This document shows, in pieces, positions 12,307-26,100 of a stretch of 64,000 nucleotides of DNA (position 1 is its first letter; every line of letters begins with the position of its first letter). Position numbers and translations under genes: made by a program. The notes under the pieces are model-generated. The model made no database searches and was not told the DNA's origin. It worked only from the letters and a program-made list of their open reading frames with translations. Origin of the DNA: Asterias rubens (lineage: Eukaryota; Echinodermata; Asteroidea; Forcipulatida; Asteriidae); the NCBI RefSeq assembly GCF_902459465.1, contig NC_047067.1, positions 14,272,840 through 14,336,839 of the forward strand, given 5' to 3'.

Positions 12307-13729
12307 ACACAACCACCACTTAAAATTGACATTGTTTTCTTTTTAAATGTTTTCTTAGAACGAACTTTGTGAAAGTTATTCACACAATGTTTTGCAAAAT
12401 GTCTTTTGCAAAACGTTTTTAGGCCTGGCTGATGGACGTTAGAAAATGTTCTACTACCAGACAATAATTATTTTTGACTGTTAGTTGTCATCATTAAGTT
12501 GTCATTGGCAGATTGTTTTTTTCATGTGCACTACTTTTGAGGAAAAAAATATGGTTTAGCGGGATTTGAGCCTGTGATGTCCGTCCAAACAGCTGATGCT
12601 ACCAACGGTGCCGCAAGCCCTAATTGGCAGTCTCCCTTTATAAATATTATTATGTTGTCAATATTGTTTGGGGTTTTCTTTTTTCCTTCTTCTTTCTTCT
12701 AGTCTAGTCTACGCTTCACTCCAACGCACTGCAACCTCTTCACCAATTCTCCCTTTCACTCTATCTTGATCTGTTGCCCGTCCGAATTGCTCAGTTGATA
12801 ATGTTGCCAATTCATCTTCCCGTCTTCTATTTGGCTCAGTCTTTTGTATACAGTTCTGTTCTCAGGGTTCCTTGGTTGGTCCTTCTTCAAGTCCATGCCC
12901 CCTTGAAGTGACATGCCCATTGCCCCCCATCTTCTCTTCTAATGATCTTTCATTATTGTGGACTCATTGATCTCTTTCATTGCTATTCATTTTGTCTTGT
13001 AATGCGCATAACTCGCCAATAAAGTGACTTTTTTTGTGTAGAGACTTTTCTTCTTTGTTATCATCAATTTTGTTTCTTTCATCCGTCCATCCATCCCCAC
13101 TATATCACCCTGATTGGTTTACCCGGCAGATTAGCATGGACGAAGGGAAGTTTTACTTCTGACTTTAAACTTGACTTGTTTCAATTCTATTCAATTTCAA
13201 TTAAATTTATTATTCACATCACTGAAAATTGCCTGATTTATTGATTGAATAGTTTTATTATGAAATAAACCGGTTAAAACCACAACTTTTGGTAGGGTAG
13301 AATGGTAGAATAAGGGGGCCAATATTTTGCGTTCCTTTCCCCCTTTTTTCGAGAAGGATGCACCATGCCAGGGCGTCAGCCTCATTAATATTTTGTAGAC
13401 CCTCAAAATATTATATTATAGACAGATTTGAGAGCCAATAAAAAGAATACCCCTACCCTATGTGTTAATTTGCCAAATTTAACCTTGGTGTTGTTTCAAA
13501 CTTCAGGTATTTTGGACGAAGAAGGCCATGAAATAATTATTGGTCTCTTATTTGCCGTGAGGTGTAGGGAAACTTTAAAGTTTGATTTGTTTTTATCCGG
13601 TGTGTTTTTTATTTAGAGGGAAAATAACTCGACGGATCCTTTGACTGAGCAGAGTATAAACGTTCAAAAGTCAAGAATAATTTTCCCTTTACTGTGATGA
13701 GACTTCCATATAATTTTTGTAATAGCATT
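11401..13729. other. Intergenic, no gene recognised
   Basis: Only short frames without splice context are present. At 12680-13030 there is a compositionally distinct stretch (pyrimidine-rich, ending near an AATAAAG) that could be the decayed end of a retrocopy or a LINE on the minus strand; I could not identify it. A CAA microsatellite lies at 12262-12306. Confidence 0.4.
12262..12306. repeat. (CAA)n microsatellite
   Basis: About 14 perfect CAA units occur in a row. The minus-strand poly-Cys frame across it is an artefact. Confidence 0.9.
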
Positions 13730-14107
13730 AAAGATGCTATATCAGATTTTTGGCCCCAAACATTACAAAATATATTTTTTTGAGTGAATGGTATTTCAAA
13801 GAGTATCATGCGCTCTAACGAAAACAAGTTTAACTTTTACTGATAATGGTCAGGAACCATGACAAAAATTTAAAACGTTTCTTATAACACACATACGAAT
13901 TGGTCACATAATAATTATTATTGTCGGGATCCCGACAAAAACTAATTTTGAGCACTTTATTTCACTGCTACTAATAATTTGCGGACTTTTTCGAGCAATG
14001 GCTCAAATGAAAGCTTTCAACTTTCTCGACCGCTATCAAAATACCTATTGTATTTTAAATCAAAATTTTTGTGTCAAATCGGCCAAAAATCTGACATAGC
14101 ATCTTTA
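13730..14107. mobile_element. Short DNA transposon with ~26-bp inverted ends
   Basis: The left end aaagatgctatatcagattt, followed by ttggcc, is repeated in inverted form at the right end (ggccaaaaatctgacatagc then atcttt). The element spans about 378 bp and has no coding capacity. I see no other copy in the window. Confidence 0.6.
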
Positions 14108-14844
14108 ATGTGTAGAACTGTATTCGATGTGACGATGGCAAGCAGTCTGGCGATCGAGCGGTGGAGCAGCAGCAGAGCGCCCCCACTGCACACGAGGTCT
14201 TGCCACATGAGGGCGGTATTGAAAATTGTTGTACACTTTGTTGGTTCATTGACTTTTTGATGCTCTCGATGACAACAATGTCGGGATGATTGCTATCGAT
14301 TTTTGAAAGGTAAAGAACTTTGTAAAATAATGAACACAACATTTAATTTCATAGCATTGTCGAAAGTTGTTGTATGAAAGTTACGTTTAATAATGATTGA
14401 ATGATAATTTACAAGAAATAAAATACACCAGCTGACCTGACCAGCTACTTTTTCGTATTAAAAAATTAGCCCTGGTTGTGGTTGCAATTGGTTGAGGCAA
14501 TTGGTTGGGCGTTGGACTTCCGATTTCCATTTTGTGTTTTACTGGGAAGGAAGATGATGTACCCATGGAGGTAGACAAGACTGAGATCCATTATTAAAAG
14601 GACTACAGCCTGGACAATACTTCTTTTTCTATGGCCTTTCATGACTATGTAAACGGGACTATTTTGGTCATGGGGATGATGGGGGGACATGGGGGAGGAA
14701 AGGGAAAAATTAGGTCAAAAAATTACAACTACAACTTACAAGAAGTAGACTAGTAGATAGATCACAATCTGATAATGTTGAGATGTCCTGTGTGTTTTTT
14801 GAATTTGTTTGTTATGGCTCTCTTTCACCATCCCATGGTCTTTT

Positions 14845-15390
14845 ATCAAGTATTCATAAATACCTCAGACAGTTTCGCTATTCCTCTATTGGTGGAGAGC
14901 GCTATGTGGGGGTGTTTAACGGTTGATAATGACCAGCTGGAGCTCTGTTTATAACCTGTTGTTTTCGGATACTACGCGCTAGTCTTGGTGCAAGACGTTT
15001 CTCGTTACGGGCGATGCGGGCGCTGTTGGTGAGATAGCTGCACTGTATGTGAAAGGAAAACAAGAGACATCTTGCACCAAGACTAACTACGCGCATAATA
15101 AAAATGCAACCCATGTACAGAGGCTCAGCAGAGCTCAAGGACATTGGGAAACGGATAAGTTTGACAGAGTTTCTTACTTTACTACGCCTTTTAACCAAAA
15201 AGGTATTCATGAATGAGAATAAAAGAGTAGTGACTCTTTCTTAAACTGCCGTTTAAAACCTTGCAGTGTTGTGGCCATGCGATAAAGTCCCTCGCCTTCG
15301 GCTCAGACCTTTATCACACTGCCACGACCCTGCCGGTTTTAAACGGCCATGAACCTCGTCGCTACCCTTTTATTCTCTTATTAAATAAGA
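14845..15390 (+). mobile_element. Repeat, family shared with 8390-8885
   Basis: Shared blocks include 'attggtggagagcgc', 'gttgataatgaccagctgga', 'aaactgccgtttaaaacctt' and 'cgctacccttttattct'. Inside there is a further inverted pair around 'agtcttggtgcaagacg' and 'cttgcaccaagactaa', so a second hairpin-like element may be nested here. Confidence 0.5.
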
Positions 15391-16312
15391 TCAACACTTT
15401 AACAGAGAGCCATATAATAACAGCCCAACACGGTGGGCTAGAATTTAGAAGTAGATAGAAGAGGACATCCTAACATTTAACACATGATTAAAAACTATCT
15501 TCATTCTGTTAAATCTTTGTTCAACTTGTATTTTCAATCCACTTTTATTTTAAATCCACCATTTTGATTGAATCCTGTTGATGCCTATAAATGGTAACCC
15601 CTCATCATCTCGATTAAAGCAACTGGTTTACCACGAGACTGAACAAGATCTAGCCCCATAAATTGTCCACTGTTTTCTGTGATCATATATTTTTCAATGT
15701 ATGTGAACTTGTGTGCGATTGTTTTTATTTACAGTTGTATTGTTTAGGTTTCCATTTATATTTTCCTTTTAATATTGGCTGGCTGCTTTTGTTTTGGATG
15801 TTGTACATTTTCCCTTTTGTGCTGTTAAATTTTTCTGTGATTAATTTCTCTTTTATTTTTGGCCAAAGGAACGATAGTTGCTTAATTATTTTCTTACATT
15901 TTACTTCAATGTATCGCAAGAAAATATTTGTGGTTCATTGACAAATACACAAAACTAACAGTTTTGTAAATTTACTAAACTCACAGCCTAATATCTGCCT
16001 GTCTTTGATTCATCTCAGTAATTTTTGCCATGTTTTATTTCATTAATACATTAAAATGTTGAATAATTATATGTTTTTTTACCTGACTACTTTCTGAGGT
16101 GTAGTGTGTAAAATAAAGAACCCAGATTGTCACTACACTCACTGTGCTTCATTGCAGAGGATTCAGCGAACGATTTCCATTGTGTAGCAGAGCAAATTGC
16201 TAGACAAAATATCTTGGTTGCTACTAAAAAACTATAAAAAAAAAATAAAAAATTCTACTCAATGTTAGCATTCTGTGTGTACAATTTTTTTTAAGTATAA
16301 ATGTTCTGGGGT
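15391..16312. other. Intergenic AT-rich sequence, no gene recognised
   Basis: I see no exon-like segment with splice signals. The T-rich frames at about 15660-15940 have low-complexity composition and no protein-family resemblance. Confidence 0.4.
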
Positions 16313-16790
16313 TGATTTCACAAAGAGTTAGGACTAGTCCAAACTTAGGACTAGTCCTACTAGGAGATGTTTTAACATTTCCTTCGGCCTCGGGAAATAG
16401 GCCCCTCTTCTGGTCACTCACAGGCCCAAGCGGGAATAGACGTACACTAGTTACCGAATTATGCCAGTCAATAATTATGTGTTTTGTAACACACTCGATC
16501 TTAAATGTGAAATAAGAACAGAAATCTGGAAAAGAAAGGAAGTTTAGTAGTTGCTGTTCACGGTTCAGGTCAAGAGAGGGCGCTGTAACCAGGCACTATT
16601 TTCAAAGACTAGTGCCCGCCCGGGTACTAGTCCCGCAAAACACATGCGCGCAATCACTAGACTACAATAGTTCATACCACATGACCGTATTTCAGCCAAC
16701 CAGGAAACAGAACCAGCAAGAGGTGTGTTATCATAAAAACTAGTCCAAAGTAAGGACGAGATAGGACTAGTCCTAACTCTTTGTGAAGTC
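16313..16790. mobile_element. MITE with ends 'GATTTCACAAAGAGTTAGGA'
   Basis: The left end gatttcacaaagagttagga, followed by ctagtcc, recurs inverted at the right end (ggactagtcctaactctttg then tgaagtc). The spacer of about 420 bp has no coding frame. Related 'tttcacaaag' elements occur at 18392-18551, 20518-20672 and 28321-28449. Confidence 0.7.
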
Positions 16791-17116
16791 CATCCCTGCT
16801 AAACATAACTGCTGTCAAATGAAATCGTTCCCTGCGCAATATTTCACAATATCTCTGAGCAAAATCCTTTTAATTTCTTTTACTTCCAATCCATTGTAAG
16901 TGTAATCTTAATTTGTAGTGCTCCCATCTCCCAGCCATGTATGCGTTTATATCTTTTTTTTTCTAACTCAATTTCTTTGGCTTCTCTAATAACTTGTGTT
17001 TGGTGGTTTTAGTTGTTCATCCTAACCCTGCACTGCATGACCCCAAGAATCTATAAAAAAAAATCCACAATTTTCCACTCGCTGACCTCTGACCTGTTCA
17101 ATGACCTGTACTTACA
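16791..17116 (+). promoter_or_regulatory. 5' flank of the large SPFH gene
   Basis: This is the only unique-looking sequence directly upstream of the start codon at 17117, so it should contain the 5'UTR and core promoter. I find no clear TATA box or initiator, and cannot place the transcription start. Confidence 0.25.
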
Positions 17117-20100
17117 ATGGATCGCAGACGAAGGATCAAGTACAAACTAGCGAGGATCAGCGAGGAAGACGAGGACGCAGAGGAAGAGGCTAATGAGGAG
17201 ACATCCATGATGAGTGATACATTTACTGATGAACAAGGTACACTCATTTAAAAAAGGAATCTTTTATGATAACTTTTTGTGTACAAAAAACATTTGATGG
17301 CCTGACGTTTCAACACTAGCAGAGTCTTTCTCGAAGGCTAAATTAACATCACAACTAACATGAACAGTATTACTTGCTGTGCCCAAAATGCACACCGGTT
17401 CATACTTCCTGCGAATGCGAACAATTCGCAGCAATTCAACTCCCTTCAACTCACTTGCGAATATCGCTGCGAAAGGAGGGTTGTGACGTCAAATTCACGT
17501 CAAAGTCGCTTCGCATTCGCATGAAGTATGAACCAGGCTTAACAGAGGGACAGGTCTGTCGCACATGCAACAGAGGGACAGGTCTGTCACACATGCTGGA
17601 CTATTCCTTTGGAATCAGTTGCCCTGACACATTTGGGATAGTAGCACCATGGAAACATTTAAAGACAAATTGAAATTTCATTTGTTTCAAACAGTTTTTC
17701 AGTAGTTTGTTTCTTTCATTTGTTTCCCTTTGTTCCCTCTGTTGCTTATGTTTTTGTCTTCTTCTTTTCAGGTGCATTGAGCACCTTATTAGGTGGATAT
17801 TGCGCAACATTAATTTTCTTTTTTAAGTGTAACATAACCCAGGTCAAAATTCCAGTTGAACCTAGTTAACTGGGGTCAACTGGTTCAACTGGATAGTGAT
17901 CAAACTCGTCCATTTTCCATATTAACCAACTGGTTTGGACTAGGTTTAACTGTGTTCAACTAGGTTGAAATTATAAACCAGTTGGTCTCTGTCCATTTTC
18001 CATATTAAACCAACTGGTTTTAACTGTGTTTAACTATTTAATCAACTGGTTTCAACTAGTTCCAGTTAAACCCAGTTTAACTAGGTTCAACTGGAATTTC
18101 GACCTGGGAAGCAGTTAAGTGGAAATACATGAAAAGAGAGAGAGAGTAATAAAATGAAAAATTTTGCCCTTTCAAAGATGAAATTCCAGGCTTGACATTC
18201 TGACAGGAAGAGCGAGGTCAGACCCTGGTTCTACCTCCATGGTCGGACACACTGGTAGCACGTTTACCATGAAACCAGATAGCTTTCCGGGTTAACACGA
18301 GCAGGAAATGGTATACATGCTTCCTACTTCTTCACTGCTGTTGGTTTTTACAACACTCAGAAAAACATCCTTGAACGATGTATGTGCGGTTGATTTCACC
18401 AAACTCTTCCTAACTTGAAATTAATCTTAGGACTTTGGACGAGTTAAGTTCCGTTTGCATAGATGTTACAGTAGGACGCATTGAACCCTACGTTAGGACA
18501 GGTTACTTCTCCTAACTCAAGATAAGATTAATCCTATCGTTTCAGGAAATCAGTTGCCTTGCTCTCTGATCCAAAAAGTTAAAAACAAAGTAACATGTCC
18601 TTGGCTCTTAACTGTTGTTGACCGGCAAATCTCTGATTGTCTTTACTAAACCTTAAGATTCGGATAGCAACATGGCAGACCCTGCACCTGATAGTGTAAG
18701 TGAGCTGACAGAAGACACTGCCCATGATGATGGTGACTCCCCCCCAACTGTGCCTGCTAGTAATGGTATCACACACTCAGAAAGTACTACTGCAAATGAG
18801 GTAAATTGGACTTGCAATACTCGCAACTTGTCAAGAAAGTGACTTTTTTTTGCACAGGGACTTTGTTCCTATGAATAATTTTCAGAGCCATTAAACATGA
18901 GGCAAGAAAGGGCATAGTTGTACCAAAACAAAACTACCACAGATCGTCAGAAAATCACAGAAATGATTGAAGGCCTAACAAAATTCGAATGAAGAAACAC
19001 AGAATGTTAAACTTGGTAATGAACCAAGTCTTTGTTGATGTGGCGTGTCGTGGCCTAAGGCTGCGGTTATAAGAGCACTCAACTCAAGCGCTGGTGTTTC
19101 TGATCAGCAAGACACTTAACCATGCTTTGTCCTTTGATTGAGATGTACATATTTGGTCCTGTGTTTGTGTGATCCATGTAAAAGAACTTATCCAAAAGAG
19201 AAGGGGTTCACCCCCATTGTTCCTGGTTTAATTGGCAGCATATTGCACCACAGCACCCACCATTACATGGTGCTATGTAAAAGAGTAGGTCTCATAATTC
19301 AAAAGTAGTCCCACATACCTTGCAGGAAAATACTGAATGTTGAAGTGCCTTGACGGATATGAGCGATATTATTAAAAGTCACGCCTTATCGCTGAAGAGA
19401 AGGGGTTCACCTCGGTGTTCATGGTTTGATTGGCAGCATATTGCGCCACAGCACTTTGTAAAAACATTACATGGTGCTATGTTAAGGTTTAGGTCTCATG
19501 ATTCAAACATAGTCCTGTCACCTGCCCACATACCTTGCAAAATACTGAATGTGGGCAATTCCACGGTAACGGATGGACGTTTTGACTCGTTAAACAACAT
19601 TTAAATCATGGATATCATTAACAGTTTAATTAGTTTCATCAAGCAAATGTCACAGCTTCTTTTATTAATGACTGCCTTCAAAATGGCCTCCTCTTTTTGG
19701 CTGAAAAACTTTTAGTTTATAAAATAAGGTCGGTAACGGAAGGACACCATTGACACCATTAATGAGTCAAAACGCCCTTCCGTTACCGTGGAATTGCCCA
19801 TGTTATTATGAAGCGCCTTGTGCATCACTGAGTGACGGATATGTCTTATGAGCGCTATTATAAGAAGCCAATATTATATTATTATTGTTTCATTTCTAGA
19901 CTGGCTTATCAGTCTCCATCGTTGGTGTCGACGATGATGCTACGCCAGGCATTAGAGACGAAGGTATGACAGATATAAGATTAACTCCTTCAACACCGCC
20001 TCCTGGCTACAAGGATCCTCCGTCTTATAACAGTTGTATGAAGTTTTCTGCTGTTGACAGCTCGGAGGAGAAACACAAAGAGGTAAGTCGAAATAGGAGC

Positions 20101-23100
20101 TTTCAGGGCCTAGTTTCATTGAGCTGCGTAAAGACAGTGGACACTATTGGTAATTGTCAAAGACCAGTCTTCTCACTTGGTGTATCTCAACATATGCATA
20201 AAATAACAAACCTGTGAAAATTCAGCTCAATCGGTAATCGGAGTAGCGAGATAATGATGAAAGAAAAAACAACCTTGTCACACGAAGTTGTGTGCTTTCG
20301 GATGCTTGATTTCGAGACCTCAAGTTTTAAATCTGAAGTATCAAAATCAAATTGGTGGAAATTACTTCTTTCTTGAAAACTACGTCACTTCAGAGGGAGC
20401 CGTTTCTCACAATGTTTTATACTATTAACCTCTCCCCATTTCTTGTTACCAAGTAAGTTTTTATGCTAACAATTATTTTGAGAAATTACCAATAGTGTCC
20501 ACTGCCTTTGAAGACACGGGCCGATTTCACAAAGATCTAAGATTGATATTAACTGCAATTCAATCGCAGATGCTATTAAGTAAAAATGTGATGTCACAAT
20601 ACAAATCACAATGGCGATACTGAAAATTGGTCTTGCGATGAATTTTATTGCTTTGTGAAATCGACCCCTGGACACCTTTGATAGTATTGTCAAAGACAGT
20701 TGGTGCGTATCCCAACATATGCATACAAAAAATCTGTGAAAACTGTGACTCCATTTGTCATCAAAGTTGCAAGAGAAAAATGAAAGACAAAACACCCTTG
20801 TTGCACAAATTTGTGTGCTTTCAGATGCATGAAAGGCATCAGGCCTGAAGTTTTATTATTTGAGTGAGCTTCCAAAAAACTATGTTACCTCAGAGGGAGC
20901 CGTTTCTCACAATGTTTTATACTTTCAACAGCTCTCCACTGCTCGTTACCAAGTACATTTTTATGCTAACAATGAGTAATTACCAATAGTGTCCAACCAG
21001 TGCCTTAAGGCAAAAATTTGGTTTAATTTTGGTTCAATACACTTTAACCCGTTTCAGGATGATGCTGAGAATTTAGAATGGGATCAAGATGAATCAGTGG
21101 AGCCTCATATCGTGGTTAATCCCTTGGATACGGAGCTAGAGGATCAAGCGTCGAGATCAGTGAGGCGTCGTACAGACAGAGCAGATGAAGAGATTGAGAT
21201 GTCTGAGATGGCAGGTTAGTAATCCAAGGTCAGAGATCAATAGACCTTTATCCCGCTGTCACCATCTTGGTCATGTTCCCTATTTCCAATAACAGTAATG
21301 AATGCTAAAATTCATTGTGCATGGCACCAGACTATTTTTTTCATCCAGCCTCAGTTTGGTTACAATGAGTTGGAATGGAATAAAATAAAGATGTCTGTAA
21401 GCAGTATGGGTGCTTTATGCCACCTTGTTCTGTTGAAAGTTGGCTGGTAACTTGTTTCTGGTAAGCCAGACTTGTCTGTGCTTGGGGTAGTCTGTATACA
21501 TGTGTTGGGTGTAGCCTTATTGATGTGACTATAATTTATCTAGCTTGACTTGGTGTAGCACTTAAATTGTGTTTTTGGACGATGGTACATGTAGCTCCAT
21601 GAAATTTATGTTGTGTGAGGTTAGTCCATTTTCTGCTAGTGTTGATTAAGTCTGTTTAAGTCGGGTGCCATGTGTCTGGTATTTTGCTCCTGAGGATCAT
21701 TTAAAAATTGTGTGTAAAGGAAAAAGGTCTTATACTTCGAAATGTAGCTCCGCATACATTGCAGGGAAAAGTAAGTGTGCTAAGAGACGCCCATCAGGTG
21801 TGATAAAGCGATATATAAGAACTATGTATTATTACTATTATTGTATCTAAACTGTCTTCTCTGTTTAAAGGTAAATCACCTAGCTCATCAGAAATCATGG
21901 AGACCAGTTTAATAGTTCCCAGCCAAACCGACTTCAGAGATCAGCGTATGTATACATAAATGTAGTAACCCCTTGCCTTGCATTAGTTTTTATATATTTT
22001 GTGATTTTATAAGAAACGGGCCGACTCACAAGGCCAGCCAGATGGCCACTTCAACGTGAGGGCTACACTTAATTGATTTGGGCTGCTAAGCACTAAAACT
22101 TGCTTAGCATGAAATTTTCTTCCTTGATAAAAACAGTATTACCAACAAAATTTCGATTTGATGGATATTGCCTGTTACTGGTACATGTATTCAGCTGTTG
22201 TTGGCTTATCCTGAAAACCACATGGAAATTTGGTTGGAAAACCTGTTTTTATGAAGGCAACAATTTCATGCTTAGCAAATTTTTGTGCTTAGCAGCTTTA
22301 TGAAATTGGGCCCAGGGGTACGTTGCCACCCACTACACCTTGGGCTGAAACAGAGTTACCCCTTTCCCAGTCCGTAAGGATGGAGGCATGTGTATAATCC
22401 ACTTGGAGCCTGGCTGGTAGAGCAGAATGCACTAACTTAGTTTCCCTATCAAAGTTACCAAGGTGCCTAGCCCTGCCTACAAGGATCTATGAGCCAAGGC
22501 AACTTTCATCATGTGCAACTTATTGACCCAATTCACCGTACCAGAATTTTGGTTGTACCATTTTGTTGCAATGCACATTTTAGGCAACGTGGATGCATTT
22601 ATTCGCTCACTGTATCAGTACTCCCCAAACAACAGGGCCCAATTGAATAAAGCCTGTAAGCACAAAAATTTGCTTGAGCATGACATTTCTTCCTTAATAA
22701 AAACAGGATTACCAACCAAATTTCCACGTGATTTTCAGGATAGGCAAACAACAGCTGAATGCCAGTAACAAGCAAAATGCAACAAAATAAAATTTGGTTG
22801 GTAATTTGGTTGGTAAAATTGGGCCCTGCTTATTAAGCCGAGAACACTCGACCTGATGAATTATAAGACTGAGTGATTACCAAACGTACACCTTCCTCTT
22901 TAATAACCTGCCTCTACCTTGCGTTATCCTCTAGGCTATGAGATGCCCGATCAGCCGAACTGGGAGTTGCCCGAGATGGAGAGTCAGGATCAGCCTCAGT
23001 CTTCGTGGGTGGATATCTTCCATAAGAGGGTGACTGAGATCAGCTCCAGACATCTTCTCATCATTCTATTCAGCGTTCTCATTGCTATCTTTGCTGTATT

Positions 23101-26100
23101 AATCATCGTCTTGCTACCGTTGTCATTCTCCTACCTGGAATACTATGAGGTTGGTTCTTCTCTTGTATTTTATACATTTAAAATAGGAAAACATTTCTGT
23201 AGTAATTTTTTAGACCATTAAACAGAACGAACAAAACTAATTTGAAAAGGGCTCTGACTACATTATTGTCTTTGTAAAGCTTGCAGACACCATTGGTAAT
23301 TGTCAAAGACCAGTATCTACACTTTGTGTATTTCAGTTTTTGAAAGAAATAACAAGGGAGCGTATACCTTGTTTTGTTTTTAACCACTTGATTGTTTTAA
23401 TCCGATGTGAAAAGTTCAGTTCAAAAGGTGGTAGAGTTTTTGAAAATCGCCGAAAATTCCAGAGCGGTTATGTCCAATTGGAATAAAAAACTGAGAAATG
23501 TAACTGACAGTAACGTTCTCAGATTCAAATTTTCCCATTCGTTGCCATTTCATCAAAGTGAAATGATTCTCAAAATGCTTTACTATCAAAAGCTGCTATA
23601 TTCCAAATCAGCTTTTATTGCCATAAATTTTAAAAGGTGGTTATCAAATGTGTACCTTCCTTTCTACCATCCATTACTCAAGCTTTATAGCCTTTAATCA
23701 ATCTCAGGTAATGTTTCTCCTTATCTTATTGTATTTGGTACTCGCTTGTTTTCTGTGTTTTGATCAATGTGCTTCCTAATCATATCATTGTAAAAGGTTT
23801 ATATTACACATTTTGTATCAGTTTCATGAATGATCTTGTGTGTGTATTATTAATGTATTTTGGTAAATTATTAAATATACATTTTATTTTGTTCAACTAA
23901 CTGTTCTATGTTTTGATTAACATGCTTTCTAATAATAATGCCATTTTGAAAAGTTTTGTTATTACTAATGTTGTACCAGTTTTATGAATGGTCTCTTGTG
24001 TGTAGTGTGCATATTTGTAAATTACTGTTGTTCTTTTTTAAAACCAGCTGGAGAGAAGAGTCTTTAGACAGGAACTTTGTTTCTTTTAGGCAATCCTTCG
24101 GGCTCCAACTGTTTCTTTTTCCTTTCGCTGTACTTTAATTGCACTTGTTTTTACCAATGTAAATTTTGTGTACTTTTTTATCTGCCCAATAAATTAAATG
24201 AATATGCAATATATATAATGAAATGATAATTGAAATTTATATTGCCTATTATTTGGCTTCTTTGATTAATTGTTTGTTTTTGTTTTTAATGGCAGGTCAA
24301 GGTTTTGGTGTTGTATTTTGGTTGGGGTTGTTTTAAAGACTTTTAGTGGTTTTACAATTTCGCTGTTCTAGAATTTCTTAAATTTTGTTATGGATTACTT
24401 GGGTAATTACTTAGATAAGTTGTATTTGGCCTAAGCTTTTTAATTGTATCTCTGTAAAGCGCCTTGAGTGTCTTTTAGGCAGTCTTTGGCACTATACATG
24501 ACCATCCTAATATACCATGTAGGTAACCATGTAGGTTATGTGCAAATCTGTCAACAGTTACTTGTTGTACTATGTTGTGCTCACCATTTAAGTAATACTG
24601 TGCACTTTTAAAGACTCATTTGTTTGAATCTATCTTTTGTAACAATTGCTTTTAGTTAGGCCTAATTGTTTTTTCATTGTTTTATGTTTTGTGTTAAGCA
24701 TAGAGGCGCCTGCATTATGCGGCATATAAAAGTGTCGTATTGTTATTATTATATCATCATTATTTTATAATTTTACGTTATTATTATTATAATTATTATT
24801 ATGACTCTAGCTCGGTCTGAGGGAGCAAAGATCAACAGGCAGGATCTTTTTCGGTGAGTCTGCGTTTGAGTCAGGAAGGCACGCCCTTGGACCAGATTAT
24901 ACCTTCAAGAAGTATCCATCGTGGGCTACTAACATCCTTCTTGAGAACGTTGCCGTGACTACAACGTCTGGATTAGCCATCAGTTTCTCATGCAGTTTCC
25001 AGTACTTTATAAGGTAGGCGATTATTTAGATTTTTTTCTTTTTCCTGTTTTCCTTTTTCCAGAAAGGCTCTGCTCAGGGCGAAACGTCAGGCCAGTAAGT
25101 AATTTGTTTATTTGTACCATAGTGTCATTTTGGTTGGTAAGCAGTTGGCAACAGCCAATTCTATTTTCTTATTTTTCTTTTTCATACTATTATGATAAAA
25201 TGAATTAATATTAAAACATTTTGTTTATCTATTGCTTTATCTACAGTCATATCGAAGCACTTATTGTGATTATTTTTTAGTTTAAGAAATTTTTTTAAAG
25301 TATGGCTCTAATGGTGGATTGGTCTGACCTTGTAGTTAAGAGCACCAGGGGCTTTTCTCAAACCTCGGCTTAGGCTTTGGCTCAGGCTCCGCGTGCTGGT
25401 ACAATCATCAATACGCGCTTTGGCTCAGGCTCCGCGTGCTGGTACAATCAGCAATACACGCTTTGGCTCAGGCTCCGCGTGCTGGTACAATCAGCAATAC
25501 GCGCTTTGGCTCAGGCTCCGCGTGCTGGTACAATCAGCAATACGCGCTGAAAAGCAGGTTAAAGGCCGAGCTGCGTACACAGGTTTGATTCCTGTTTGTG
25601 GCACTTGTGTTTTTGAGCAAGAAACAGATGAGACGGTAAGCTGTGGGTCCTATGTATTACCGGACCGGTAGATGCATATTAACAAAATGGCATATCTTTC
25701 CGTTTCTACAAACACAGGGAGGATGAGCTGGGTTTATTGGAGCAACGATTTGATTTGGGTTATCACGATGTTATCGAGTTTGTTGCTCAGGCAGCCATTA
25801 AGAATATTGCTGCATCCACCGGCTTGGACATGTATCTAGAAAGAAGAAGGGATGTCGAGGTTTCCTTTCACGAGACACTCAGAACAAAGCTAGGAGGTGA
25901 GAATAAATGCGAGGTCTAAAAAGATGTTGAAAGGCAATAATAAACTAGACCTGTGTTTGTATTAACTAAACAAACACTTTGGGTTTCAATTGTTGGAACA
26001 AAAATAGAAAAAGATAAGTCTTTATACTCAATAATTATGTTAATTTTATACTCAATAATTTTGTTAAGTTTAGTCGTAATACCTAAACAAAGTATTTGAA

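Noticed and set aside
12261..12464. Frame with poly-cysteine tail
   Set aside because: Produced by the CAA microsatellite on the minus strand.
12680..13030. Possible decayed LINE or processed retrocopy on the minus strand
   Set aside because: Some phrases feel coding-like, but every frame is interrupted and I could not match any family with confidence.
15663..15941. Hydrophobic 92-codon frame that might be a membrane protein
   Set aside because: It is T-rich low-complexity sequence; the complementary strand is equally open, and there are no splice sites or start context.
18667..18800. Alternative exon 2 start at the acceptor 'cggatag' just before ATGGCA
   Set aside because: That acceptor breaks the frame from exon 1; the AG at 18656-18657 keeps phase and gives a continuous acidic tail.
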